Origin: Daucus carota subsp. sativus
Lineage: Eukaryota; Streptophyta; Magnoliopsida; Apiales; Apiaceae
Direction: 5' to 3'
DNA: 64,000 bases
Assembly (NCBI RefSeq): GCF_001625215.2
Contig: NC_030387.2
Coordinates: 31,643,606-31,707,605 of the forward strand
The notes under the pieces are model-generated. The model saw only the letters and a list, made by a program, of their open reading frames with translations, did not search any database and had not been told where the DNA came from. Positions within the stretch are counted from its first letter, which is position 1. Every line of letters starts with the position of its first letter. Below, in pieces: positions 1 to 11,123 of the stretch. The position numbers were made by a program, and so were the translations under genes.

Positions 1-1204
1 GAACTATGATATTGCATGTGGTGGTTTTAAAAGCGCAGTATTACAAGTGGTGTCTCGCTTAAATTTCTAGATACACAAAATGCACTTTATTCTTATAAAT
101 AATATATAAAAAACCACAATCATGCACGTATTTATTATTTGGTAGAAGTATAAATTTTTTGAATTACATGCACGTACTTATTATTTTCTTCATACATATC
201 ATGTTTTGCTCTTGTTTTTTTAACAATACTTTCCCAAAATGAGGATTTCTATCGTTCGAGATCATATTATTTGTTCGATAATATCTTGTACTATTCTGAT
301 TGATCGTGTCCTCTCAATTATTTATATTTTATTAAATCTAATTTAAAATTTCAAGAATTTCTCATATGATAGATTAAATTATATACACATAATAATAGGT
401 TAGATCATAATCTTCTTATCAAAATTGTGGAGGGCGTGCTAACATGCTTCTGGATATATACTACTTGAAATTTTGAATTAGGATACGGAATGATGAAGGG
501 GAGCCAGTTGTTTAATTTGAGAATTATGGAGAGTGGTAGGATAGAGTTCTGACATATACAGATAATGCATAATAAAAAAGAGGACCACAACAATTTGTAA
601 TTACGAAAAGGAGGAGTAATTGTTGATTTGTAGTAATCCTTTTGTATGTTTTGGGTTGAAATGTGGTCCTCAATTGCATTCCCTTTCCAACTAATTTTCC
701 CTTTATACGTTTTTTCGCATGCTTTAATCAGTTTTTTTACTAAAAAGTTAAGCCCTCAAAAGTTTCTCGTTTCTTCGATTCCGCTCACATTGCTATCACA
801 CTCTCTTAATGTGGCTGGGTGATAGGATTGTATGAAGGATTGTGTAGCTTATCAATTGTACTACTCTCGTATGGTACTTTTCTAAATATATATATGGGGT
901 CAACCTTCGTGTATCAATTTTTTACCTCTAATTTTTCTTTGTCGACACATTTGTATTCAGTGGGTGCTGTTGTGATGACCAAAATCAGAATAGAAAACAT
1001 GAAATTAAGAGCTTCATCAGTTAATTAGAGATTGATCATTGATGAGAAGAATTAATTGAGGCAATAACTATAAATATCTAAATGTATTGGCTACATTTAT
1101 CAATTATATTTATATCTAAGCACTTATTCGTATCAGTTATATTTATATTATTATTTTATTAAATTCAATGCATGCAATTGTCTATAATGAAGTTCAATAT
1201 CGTT
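1..1204. other. AT-rich intergenic DNA, no gene seen
   Basis: No open frame here has an exon-like character, a recognisable domain or coding composition. The longest frames are low-complexity, hydrophobic translations of AT-rich DNA. No RNA gene or complete transposon end was recognised. Confidence 0.6.
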
Positions 1205-1214
1205 TGCAACTCTC

Positions 1215-1397
1215 TGTGAACCGCTGAGCCTACTCTCTTTTTTAACGTAGGAACCCGTAGTCGCAGCCGCTACCCTTCGGACAGCCTCTGATCAGGAGGC
1301 ATAATCACAATTTCGGCTCTTTTTGGGAGTCGAATCCGTGACCAAAAAGATACATGTCCCCTATTTTAACCAGCTGTACCAACCTTTGCGGGCCTCT
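1215..1397 (-). mobile_element. tRNA-derived SINE-like element
   Basis: Read on the minus strand, this segment has an RNA polymerase III promoter. A box A match, TGGTACAGCTGG (complement of about 1371-1382), is followed about 35 bp later by a box B-like GATTCGACTCC (complement of about 1326-1336). The spacing is that of a tRNA gene, but the sequence does not fold into a complete tRNA. After box B come about 100 bp of non-tRNA body ending near a short A-rich tract (T run at about 1237-1242 on the plus strand). This is the layout of plant SINEs. No clean target duplication was found, so the ends are approximate and the copy is probably old. Confidence 0.5.
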
Positions 1398-1654
1398 TAG
1401 CTCAACTTATTTTGGAAAACAATTTTACTTTTAGAAAATACATAATATCGTATTTTTGTCAAAAATAACTAGCTAAGACATGTTTAACACCACTGCCTAT
1501 CTTTCTAAAAAACTATATGTTGAGACATTTTAGTCGAAATTTCTGAATTAATACATCTGCATATGCCATATGCAATCAAAGTATATGTTTTGACAATGAA
1601 ACTGTTTTGGGTGTTGGTGCAGAGATTATTTGTAACATGAAAGGGAAAAAAACG

Positions 1655-2046
1655 TTAAATGAATGATGATATTGTAGCGCAAGGTTCAACCATCAGTCGG
1701 AAAAATATCGTTGATACTATGTTCTGACTTACGATTGTCAGGATCGGACCCAACTGTTTAATAGTCTTAGGACAATACAGCTTACACGTATATTTTGATT
1801 TGATCAAGTATCCAATGTTTCTGGGGTCTAGTGTAATTTCCTGTGCGTATTCGCGACTCGAAAACTGTTGGAACTGATGGTTCAACTGGAAACGAATCTG
1901 TTTCCCCGTCGGCAACTACCATCCAAACAGACTACAACTTAGAAGCAGATGCATACCATCGGCTATGAGCTTAAAAACATGCTTGTTGCTCAACGAACCA
2001 CCTGCAAAATGGTCCAACACTCCAATCATCAATTTTTCATCATGAA
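1655..2046 (-). other. unrecognised open stretch, possible decayed gene fragment
   Basis: The minus strand has one long open phase interrupted by a single TAG at 1916-1918, flanked by about 60 and 86 codons. The composition is less AT-biased than the surrounding DNA. I recognise no domain, and there is no convincing start codon or splice context. It ends at the left border of a hAT-like insertion. It could be a fragment of a gene or of a transposon. The call is weak. Confidence 0.2.
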
Positions 2047-2368
2047 TGTGGCGGAGGGAGGTGGGGGCATGGGGGTGCACCTGCCCCCCCCACCCCATTT
2101 AAAAAAAGAAAAAATTTCATGTAGGGCCCACATATTTTATTATATTAAAATAAAAATTATTCTATTGTGCCCCCAGAACTATATTTTTGATATGTGCTCA
2201 AGTATTGAATTTTCAGAATTTAAAGGCATTGGCGATCTTACAAAGACTATGGTTAAAGTTGGAAGAGACAAAGTCTATCCATTAATTTATCGGTTAAAAA
2301 TTTTTGTACTCTTATGTTAAAAATTTTAAAAATGCCCCCTTGAATAATTTATCCTGGCTCCGCCACTG
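2047..2368. mobile_element. hAT-like non-autonomous element (322 bp)
   Basis: The terminal inverted repeats are TGTGGCGGAGGGAGG on the left and the complement of CCTGGCTCCGCCACTG on the right. The CAGTGGCGGAGCC end is typical of plant hAT elements. They are flanked by a near-perfect 8-bp target duplication, ATCATGAA (2039-2046) and ATCATGAT (2369-2376). The left arm has G and C homopolymer runs. There is no transposase, so it would have been mobilised in trans. Confidence 0.65.
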
Positions 2369-2376
2369 ATCATGAT

Positions 2377-4338
2377 TGCAGATAATTTTCGAACCATGCA
2401 ACAAAAATCAATTTCACGCAAATAGTCACTTATAAGTTTTTCTCCTCCTATAGCAATAACACTTTGATATTAATAAAACGGATTTTTAATGTGTGCACAC
2501 CTATACACACTGACAATTATTTTTACTGATCACACTATAATTAATATTTATGAACTCATATATGTAAAAAAATCAATACTAATATAATTGTTATACTCGA
2601 ACAAAAATAGTAGTTGTTAGTGTGTTTTCGTCCGCACGCACTAGAAACACCCTTAATAAAACATAGGCGTAAAGAAGTATAAGTCCCAACTCGTAATCTG
2701 ATTAAGCCATAAACTCAAAATTTGAGGTGGGTTAGGTAAGGTGTGTTTCAATTTCTACATCAAGTTTGGCGCACTCTTAATGTCTAAATTATTATTGTAC
2801 CTCTCATGTTCCTCACACATGCTCTTGTTCCGCTTTTTTTAGCAGCTTTTCTCTTTATTACCACAAGTACTCTCACCAAATTACAATTATTATGGCTCCG
2901 ATCCTTCTCTTTAAGCACAGCATTACGAGACCTCACAGCTTGATTCATCTTAAATGACCATCTAAACCACACGCGAACACTGCTTAAGTGGTGAGTGATG
3001 AAAGGGAGGCATAGCAAGTTGACATGAAATCAAACATTTTTGCTTGCTTCTTACACCCTTGATCCCATAATGATGTGGTTATGACAGCTAAGAGTGAGTA
3101 AGGAAGATTAATTATTGTTGTTATTCATGATAGTTGTATTTGAGGGCAAAAGCTGTCGTAAATAAGCAACAAAAGCCAGCATATACCCACTCTTTGGTTA
3201 TGGAAGGACCCTGTGACCCATACTTAGGTGGTTGCGAGAGCCTTGAGGTTGACTAATACTCCTCTACTATATATCCTTTATCTCTCGTTATTATACAGGC
3301 ACTCATTTTTATTAACATAATTAGAAACCTCGATCTCGTTACAAACCGTCAATTATATTACGGCAGTTGTCAAAATAAGGGTTGCTTCATTTTTTTTATT
3401 AAATTTTTAAGTTTTTCAATCATGTACTTAAAATTATTATTTTTATATTTTTTTTGGAAATAATATTATTATATATTTTTGTTTAAAAAATAAAAATTTT
3501 AAAAATAATGATTTCAACTATATGATCAAACAACTCAAAAATGGCTGTAAAAAAAATCAAATAACCTACATTATTTTTTGAAAAATCATAATATTTGTTT
3601 CTACTCCGGTGTTTTGGATCATATTTTCAATTTCATTCATCTCAAAATAACTAATTAATTTCGGTTAATATGACAATAAATATTATAATTTTGTTAATTG
3701 TTTAGAATGCATATTAGTTTGATGGCCATCATTGTTTCTAATATGATCGAATAAAATAAAAAATATGACTCGGAAATAATGAAGGGAACGTTGAGCTGGT
3801 ATTTTGGTTACGGGAGCAGAATTGTACATATCTCTTCAATGTATTTTATACAAAGATGATATGCATGGAACGCGGTTATCTACTTGTGATAGTAAGCAAG
3901 GCCACGTACAAATATTTAGCGAGATCAAAATAAACGAGTTGTGACTTGTGAGTATTAGTGTAAAATCAAAGAATGAAATCAGTTTTGTTATAGAAGTAGC
4001 CTTTTAGAACAAAACAAAGGAACTGTGATAATATAATAAATATAACATGGAGTGCCCAGACAAAACCAAACAACAACTACTGACTTCACCCATGACCTAA
4101 AACATAAACAACCTACACAACAGTATGATAATAGAGAAGAATACAAGTTCTTCGTCATGATCTATCATGATTTTCGCATTTCAACGTTTCAGGATCAAAT
4201 TACTTTCTTTCATATTCAATTTATTATTCATATCTTGCAAGAAAGAAAGAAGCTTCCCTTAACTTTTCCCTTAAAAGATAATTTAACAAATCTTAATGTT
4301 TTAATCTAATTATGTCAAATTCGACAAATAATTTTATG
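2377..4338. other. AT-rich intergenic DNA, no gene seen
   Basis: No credible exon or RNA gene was found. Open frames on both strands are short and lack recognisable domains. The DNA is A/T homopolymer-rich around 3370-3600. Confidence 0.55.
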
Positions 4339-4518
4339 GACTGTTTGGAAATCTGGATTTCATTTGAAATACTGGATGTGATCAAATAAACTGTCTGGTA
4401 ATTTGAATTTGAATTTCATTTGAAATTCAGATATTCAAATTTTAGTATAAATCTGAGAATTTGAAATGACAAACTCAAATTCTGTCATTTGAAATGAAAT
4501 GCATATTGCCAAACGGCC
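4339..4518. mobile_element. small MITE with GGMCTGTTTGG-type ends
   Basis: The left end reads GGACTGTTTGGAAATC. The right end is the approximate inverse complement, with CCAAACGGCC near 4510-4518. The interior is full of alternating TTTGAAAT/ATTTCAAA words, making it largely self-complementary. No target duplication could be fixed. Related sequence with similar TTTGAAT words and a CAAACGG end occurs at about 7430-7580. Confidence 0.45.
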
Positions 4519-5989
4519 TGTTAATTCAAATCAGACGAAAGACTAATTTTGAATCGAAGACGAACGAGAAATAATCTGTGTCGCTAACTATTTTATGATA
4601 AAAAAATGTTAAATTATTCAAAAAAAAACTCAAAAAATAAGTTGTCAATTTGATATTAGCTCCATCCTCAATAAATATGCATGTACATCAATCAATACGG
4701 GCTATTTTTCATCAACTATTTTGTGACCTATTTTGCTACTTCTAGCATTGTTGTTTTATGATACTAAAATCGACCCTCCTAAATTTATAGATTCGGGTCA
4801 CAGCTCTTATCTGTGTTATATATGTTTTCTATTGGGTAAAAGACGAGTACTAAGATTTGAATTGAAATGGCACCTAACAGTAACATAGAACACTGAAGTC
4901 ATGGGTTGCGTCCGGACCCAACAATCAGGACAGTAGATGAACAATAAATGAGATCATCACAGTGTTACACTAGTGAATTTAAGTGAACGAATTTATTGAG
5001 TTTTTACGCACTTTGTACCCCCAAGGTCCCCACATCAACTCGTCGCCTTTCTTCTTGACAAACGAACTTATACAAACCCCAAATAATCATATTTTCTACT
5101 AAACTTATTCTCAGATAAGTCACATCTTCCACTTTTCCATTTCCATTTGCAGCACTTATGTCTTATTACAACTAAAAAACACGTTAATCACATAATTAAA
5201 AAAATTAAGCCGAAAAGTAGGATTAAGAAACATGGGTTTGGACACATCCGTTATAATGGCGAAACCCACTTGTAATAGAAAGGAGAGGATAAATAAAGAC
5301 GTTATGATTGTCCAAACACAACACAGTCCATCCATTCAGTTTCAGTTGTTTATAGTGTTCAATACACAGACGATCACATGTATAAAACATCGGGTATCAA
5401 AATGTAATAACTTTTTATCCTTTCACCCACAACCCAAGAGATTGACATAGAACAAATTAAAGTAGATACTAGTCCTACACTCCTACAACAACTAACTCTT
5501 GAGTGTTGTTTTATAAAGCATGCAACTGAGAAAATTAAAAGGAGTCATTAAAATATATGAAGAATTAGATAGTATGAATATTAACCAACTGCCCAAGGTC
5601 ATGGCTACGCACTTTCTGCTTCTTGGTTTCAGACAGGAATTAAACATCACCATTCTATCATCTGCTAGGGAACACCTTTCTGATTTTAGAACCCTCCCCT
5701 CACATGCACCACCACCCACCACATTCCTACTATTTCATTGCAAATTTCGTTTTACCGCGATCCGTAAATTAAACATAATCGGTATATCCCCTCGTGACTA
5801 ATGAAATGTTGGCATTAATTTAAGGTCTTGAACATTTGAGTACAAGTGAAGTGATTATCCCTAATCAGAATAAAATAAACAGGATGAGAAATTAAACTAG
5901 GCAAAATATTATGACTAACTAATACCAGCAATTAAGGAACAAACGAGTGTAACATTTATTACAACTAATGATGATTAGAGGGAGATTAA
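4519..5989. other. intergenic DNA downstream of the ZF-HD gene
   Basis: No gene recognised. The part nearest 5990 will contain the 3' untranslated region of the minus-strand homeodomain gene. Small open frames between 5230 and 5800 show no domain and overlap each other on both strands. Confidence 0.5.
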
Positions 5990-6937
5990 TTAGGAAGAGG
6001 AGGATGAAACATTGCCATTAGGGCCAAGATTAACACCGCCAACAAGAGGACTACCAGTACTATCACTGTGCTGAAGATTGTTAAGCTGCGCCTGCTGCAC
6101 CTGATCCCCACCGTCTCCATTATTGTTAACATTGTAATTAGTGTTTCCGTTAACGTTGTTATTAATATTGCTGTCTCTTTTCCCGAGAGTACTTTTGTTG
6201 TTGTGCATCCACACTTTTAAAACGCTTCTATCCACTCCGATTTCACTGCAGAAATTTATTATGTCCTGCTCGTCTCGCTTCTGGATCTTCCACCCGACCC
6301 GTTCCGCGAACCCGAACATCTTCTCCTTCTGCTGCTGGCTGAACTTTGTTCTGAACCTTTTCCGGCCGTTCGGGTGGGCCCTGATGTGGGCTATGGGCGC
6401 GCTGTGGTTGTTTTGTGGGCCCATGAGCCCGTCGCTCAGAGCTAGCAGCATGTGCGGTGCTGACGCCGGGTAGGAAGACGAGATGGGCGGCGGGGACATG
6501 GAGCTCGGACTCTCCGGCGGCGGAGGACGGTGGCGGTGGTGTGGCTGGTACTCGATGAAGCTGTTTTTGGGTGGCAAAGTAAGCGACGAGTCCTCCGGGT
6601 CACGGCGGTGGAAGTTGCGGTGACACCCACACGCGGCGCATTTTAGCGACGTGGGGTCGGTCGGAGTGGCCGACGGCGACGGCATGAACTCGCCGCACCC
6701 GTCTAATGCGTGACCGCCCAAAGTCGCCGCGTGGTTCTTGAGACATTCTTTGTAGTTGACCACGACGGGAATGCTCGGCTTGCTCAAAGCGTTGTGCTTC
6801 AGTACGACGCCGTTTGAGAAAGACAGGGGTTTGGGGAGCTGGATCTTGGTCGGGGAGATCTCCAAGTCAGATTCATGGGTGGTTTTGATAGTTAAGGTGT
6901 TTGTGTTTGGTGTAGTGTTGGTGTTTGTTATGTCCAT
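5990..6937 (-). CDS. zinc-finger homeodomain (ZF-HD) transcription factor
   Basis: Intronless, 315 residues, starting at ATG 6937-6935; lack of introns is normal for this plant family. Residues 62-111 form the ZF-HD dimerisation finger: it begins YKECLKNHAATLGGHALDGC, and the Cys/His ligands continue in CAACGCHRNFHRR. Residues 191-254 form the divergent homeodomain, starting RKRFRTKFS with the recognition-helix motif VWMHNNK. A Pro/Ser/His-rich linker lies between the two domains, and an Asn/Gly-rich tail follows residue 255. The family acts in the nucleus as homo- and heterodimers that bind ATTA-containing sites. Members regulate flower, shoot and stress programmes and can be titrated by MINI ZINC FINGER proteins. 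The length and two-domain order fit a full ZHD rather than a MIF. The exact orthologue is not assigned. No truncation or missing ligand was seen. Confidence 0.95.
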   Translation of the reverse strand: MDITNTNTTPNTNTLTIKTTHESDLEISPTKIQLPKPLSFSNGVVLKHNALSKPSIPVVVNYKECLKNHAATLGGHALDGCGEFMPSPSATPTDPTSLKCAACGCHRNFHRRDPEDSSLTLPPKNSFIEYQPHHRHRPPPPESPSSMSPPPISSSYPASAPHMLLALSDGLMGPQNNHSAPIAHIRAHPNGRKRFRTKFSQQQKEKMFGFAERVGWKIQKRDEQDIINFCSEIGVDRSVLKVWMHNNKSTLGKRDSNINNNVNGNTNYNVNNNGDGGDQVQQAQLNNLQHSDSTGSPLVGGVNLGPNGNVSSSSS

Positions 6938-7320
6938 GATTCAAAGATGAAACAAACATGTACTAAAACCACAAGACTTGATTGTGTAAGTAGTGGCTTA
7001 GCTTGGCTTTGTTTGGTTGGTTGTTTAAGGTTAAGGCTTGTAAAGTGGTGGTGAAAATTAGATTTGGGGAAGGGGGGTTAGGGTTTGCAAGGGAATATGA
7101 AAGGTTGTTTATCCATGAAAAAGAGGGAGGTTAGAGTGATGATGTTAGAGAGAGAGAGAGTGAGTGAAATATCAGAGGGTTTGGTTTAGTACTGCGTGTT
7201 GTTATGGTTGACGATGAGATGGAGTGTGTAGATAATAAAGTTTATCTCCTGCTTTCTGCTCCTGCCTCCTCTCCTTAACCCACTCAACCCCTCTATTATT
7301 TCCCCAACTCGGATAAAATC
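6938..7320 (-). promoter_or_regulatory. 5' region of the ZF-HD gene with GA/CT tract
   Basis: Upstream of the ATG (minus orientation) is a purine-rich, pyrimidine-poor plus strand, equivalent to a CT-rich leader in the gene. It includes an uninterrupted (AG)7 tract at 7147-7160. Such GAGA tracts are bound by plant BPC/GAGA-binding factors, which are known to act on homeobox genes. No clear TATA box could be fixed. Confidence 0.35.
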
Positions 7321-9624
7321 CGTATTAAGTTATCAGTTCTCCTATCGTCTATTTGTTAGTTTTATTTTCTTATATTTTAGTCATATTTTACTCCATTTCA
7401 AGTTATATCATATTGTGTTTTGGAAGCTGTCATTCCAAATTCTCATATTTGTAGCAATATTTGAATATTTTGAATTTTAAATGAAATTCAAATACAAGTC
7501 CATCTACCCGTTCAAAGACTCCAAACATGATATTTGATTAAATCCAAGAATTTTAAATAAATTCAAATACTCAAACGGACACTCATATTAATTATTATTT
7601 TTGTTACTATTTGAAATATTAAATAAGATGGAGATGTATGTTTTGTAGACAACATTTCATTTATGAAAAATAATTTGAAATTGCGGATGTTGTTTTGAAA
7701 TCGAGGGACCTGGTTTAAATTTGAGTCACTGAGCTGATTCAACTACGAGTTGTCGGGCTAGGCTAGTTGTGGTGCGAGTGCAATAAATTCGGGACCATTT
7801 ACTATTGACTCGCCTAAAAGGGCAAATCTACCCATAGCTCATTAGCTCGTAGCTAGGTTAGGAACCATTTTACACCAATTTAGATAACAGCTTCAATTAT
7901 TTCCTTATCTCTAAACATATGGTCTACTATTGTCTCTCCCCCTTCCTTCACCCTTTACTCTTTACTTCCTTGCAAATAGCATAAAAACATCGCTTGATCT
8001 CTGTTTACCATCTTTTAGGTCGAAGCTTTAATTGTTTTTCATAATTCCATTTTCAATACTATGCATCTTTTGTCCCTGAATTACAACCTATCACATTGTA
8101 AGAGTCGAAACATCTTAAAAGTTCGACCTAAATGTAATAAGAGTGAAAAAATCTCACTCTGTGTAACAATTATCCGTCATGGAGTTGTATATGTCCTCGG
8201 TCTCATTTAATCGTATATATTATCGTTTTAAAAGATTTTTTTAAAGTATAATTTCATAATTATTTTTAAAAAACTTTAAATAAAAGATTGATGTCTAAAC
8301 TTTTATTAGAAATTAGAAAAATATTATAAAAATATATTTTATACAAGGAGGGAGTGAATGTGTACAATGAAAGAATCACTCCAACCGGATTAAAGTAAAA
8401 CCAGGCTTTGGTGTATAACAGATGAAAAGTCACATCCATTGTCGATTATAATTATATTTTCCTTTTAAATCCATGAAATAAACTGATAAAATAAGATCAC
8501 AGATTGTATTTCAATTAAATCTCACACTCACTAGTCATATCTTCAGACCACATAGCTTTGTATTATTACCAAAGTCGGTAGTGGAGTAAGTTTTACGCAA
8601 GTGAAAAACAGTAGGACATGCAGGCAGCAGAAGCAGGCCTGGGACATTTACTGTAGTATTACATCTGTTTCCCAAGTTTTCACAGTGTGCTCATCACTCG
8701 TTTGAAACCGGATGCTGATCTAGTAAGAGGCAGGGGACACGTGTCTTCTTAAAAGAAATTGACGTTTTTTTTATATTCTCAATTTTTCAAAATTATATAA
8801 ATGTTCTCTCAAAATTTGAAATTATTTAGATGTTTTTCAAAAATTTGTTCGATACCTCTTAAGAAAATATTTTCAGATCCGCCTCTATTTGAAACACCAT
8901 CGTCATCTCGTACCGGCCCCACCGTAAGCCATCGAAGCTTTTTGTCTACATTTACTAACACCGTTAAAAAGAACCGTGCTTGGTTCAGTAGATATAGGGT
9001 ACAGCTTTTGCCTGGTGTTAAGTGCATGCGAAACCTCTGCTTAACGATTTATTAATCATGCTTTAACTTTTTGATAAAGTGCCACGTGGAAGTGGAGGTG
9101 GCGTGGCTTGTTTAAGAGTAAGTTGATTAATTATAGAGGTATGGAGCCGTACTTGCTGCTGACCTACGATAATGCTACCTTCCATGACCAAAGGCCTTTG
9201 AATTTTTTGATTGCACTGAAACTTTTGAGTACTTGTATACTCCTTTTATTAGTAGTAAGTACGACTTTGTTTATAAAATAATGCTCCGGTATGAATTTAA
9301 TCACGTCCCATGATCATCAGTTCATAGGCGTAAATCGTAATTGTGTAATGGACTCCTCCTGTAATTATGAAATACTGTATGAGGTATAGGAGAGTGTACT
9401 GAATAGTGTTTTCAAGTCGGCTACAATTTTCTTACTCGTCGCTCCTCATGCATATTCTTGCTCATCTGTATGTCCTGTTTGGCCACGACGCTTCTTGTAT
9501 TCTATTTTTCATGAGCTGTTTGTATAAAAAATCAGAAGTACATGTAAGAAGTAAGAAGCTGAGAACGATAAGGATTTATGTTTTTTCTCAAACATTTTAA
9601 ATTTTTAAAAACTTATAAGTCTTA
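7321..9624. other. intergenic DNA with two perfect G-box motifs
   Basis: No gene recognised. Visible items are a relative of the small TTTGAAT-rich MITE at about 7430-7580, a possible degenerate Stowaway right end GGAGGGAGT at 8348-8356, and a 10-bp palindrome GACACGTGTC at 8736-8745. A second CACGTG core lies near 9083-9090. The G-boxes are about 1.8 kb upstream of the ZF-HD start, and their role is unknown. The open frame at 8801-9055 has no domain and no exon context. Confidence 0.4.
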
Positions 9625-9862
9625 GGGGTGTTTGGCGATAGTTTTTAAGTCCGGCTTCTCGGTTTATAAGTTAGAAATACTTATTTGTACCGTTTATGTA
9701 AAAAATCGAGAAATGCTTAAAAGAAGTTAGGATTACTAACTTTTGTTTCTACTTATTTCCCAAACAGTTTAATCACTTATAAGTCTTAACTTGCTTCTGA
9801 CTTTTACTTCGTTTCTTTACTTAAAAAAAAAGCACTTATTTTAAACTCACTCAAACAGACCC
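9625..9862. mobile_element. Tourist/PIF-Harbinger-like MITE (238 bp)
   Basis: The ends GGGGTGTTTGGCG and CTCAAACAGACCC are inverted complements apart from a few mismatches. The element is flanked on both sides by TTA (9622-9624 and 9863-9865), the 3-bp target typical of PIF/Harbinger MITEs. There is no coding capacity. Confidence 0.65.
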
Positions 9863-9865
9863 TTA

Positions 9866-10489
9866 ATTTATTTCTAGTTCAATTTTTTATTTTAACTAAA
9901 AAGCTGAGAATATTAATGATTTATGCTTTTTCTTCTTATTTTGTCTTGAGATATTCTAGGTTGTAGGATGGTTTTTGTGATGTGCATGAACAAGTTAGTT
10001 GTCAGTTGTAAATTTTTGGTTTGCTAGTAAGTTTTTCGACTAAAACTATTGCTAATGTTATTCAAGATAAATAAATAAATATTAAAAACAAATTTAACTT
10101 ACACATAAAAAATATGATAATAAATAAAATATAATAAGAAGACATTAAAAAAAGCATATCTTGCATGAGATATAAGTTAAATTAGATAAAACAATGAACA
10201 TTCGATTTTAGTATTGTAATTTATATGTTCGACAAATAGATTATTTTTCAAGGAATTAATCAACCGACAACCACAAGATTTCCAAATAAGTAAAATATAA
10301 TTATTTAATGAATAATAACGGTCAATAAGGAATCTCTAATTTTGTGTTGTTAATTTTGAATAGCCCACGATTTTTATTTTTTACGCGTATTCACATAGGC
10401 TTTCAATCTTTTTTGAATGGTCGCGTCTTTTCATATTATATGACGATTTCATATTTTCAATCATTTGGTCGTTTAGTCGCTTCTTTTAA

Positions 10490-10539
<50 letters not shown>

Positions 10540-10613
10540 AAAGTATTATTATACTTGAAAATCAAACATTTGCTTGAAAGTTAAGATTCATTATTTGTAT
10601 CTTATATATTCAA
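9866..10613. other. intergenic DNA and upstream region of the MADS gene, with AT microsatellite
   Basis: No gene recognised. An uninterrupted (TA)n tract of about 38 bp runs at 10492-10529 and passes into GTGTGTGTG. It lies about 85 bp upstream of the MADS ATG, inside what would be its core promoter. TA-rich sequence around 10600 (CTTATATATTC) could serve as a TATA element. Confidence 0.5.
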
Positions 10614-11123
10614 ATGGCTAGGGGATTGGGATGCAAAAAGATTCAAATCAAGAAAATAGAAAACCAGAGCATACGTGATGTTACTTTCTCGAAACGACGA
10701 TCTAATCTCTACCAAAAAGCATGTGAGCTCAACGTTCTATGTAACTGTCATGTCGGCATAGTTATTTTCTCACCAACATATAAATATTTCAAATTTGGCC
10801 ATCCATCCGCCGAGCACATTTTTGGTAGCTTCATTAATGAAAAGCCTCATCAAAATAACATGGTTCAAAGTATTTTGGAGGATCGTGGAGATTATGAATT
10901 TCGTGAACTAGCCGAAGGGACATCAAAGTATGAAACCATCATTAGAATTGAGAATTCACAGCAAAAAATCATGAATAATGAATTACAAAATGATCTTGAA
11001 GATGAGAATTATATTAATAAATGATGGTTAACACCAATCGAGGAGCTCACATTGGCGGAAGCGGAAAAAATGGTTGCGAAACTGGACACATTTAAGCATT
11101 ATTTAGACAATTCTAGAATGTAA
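10614..11123 (+). pseudogene. type I (M-alpha, AGL62-like) MADS-box gene with a premature stop
   Basis: An intronless frame from ATG 10614 gives 136 residues before TGA at 11022-11024. Residues 1-60 are a MADS domain, beginning MARGLGCKKIQIKKIENQ and continuing VTFSKRRSNLYQKACELNVL. The AGL62/AGL61-like segment FGHPSAEHIFGSF follows. The same reading phase continues past the TGA for 32 codons, WLTPIEELTLAEAEKMVAKL onward, to TAA at 11121-11123. Family members carry a Trp-Trp-x-x-P-I-E-E-L motif exactly here, so the stop sits in place of the first Trp (TGG to TGA). Known relatives are nuclear DNA-binding factors of female gametophyte and endosperm. The product may be a recent pseudogene or a shortened protein that keeps the MADS domain. 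Type I genes turn over quickly, so either is plausible. Confidence 0.8.

Noticed and set aside
819-1028. Small hydrophobic frame near the left edge
   Set aside because: It begins at a non-ATG codon in AT-rich DNA and has no family resemblance.
1325-1385. A tRNA gene on the minus strand
   Set aside because: Box A and box B are present, but the arms do not pair into a cloverleaf and no anticodon stem is evident. A SINE fits better.
6141-6473. 110-codon frame opposite the ZF-HD gene
   Set aside because: It mirrors the homeodomain coding sequence and has no independent features.
8801-9055. 84-codon frame with Ser/Phe-rich translation
   Set aside because: No ATG context, no homology recognised, equally open on the opposite strand, and in AT-rich intergenic DNA.
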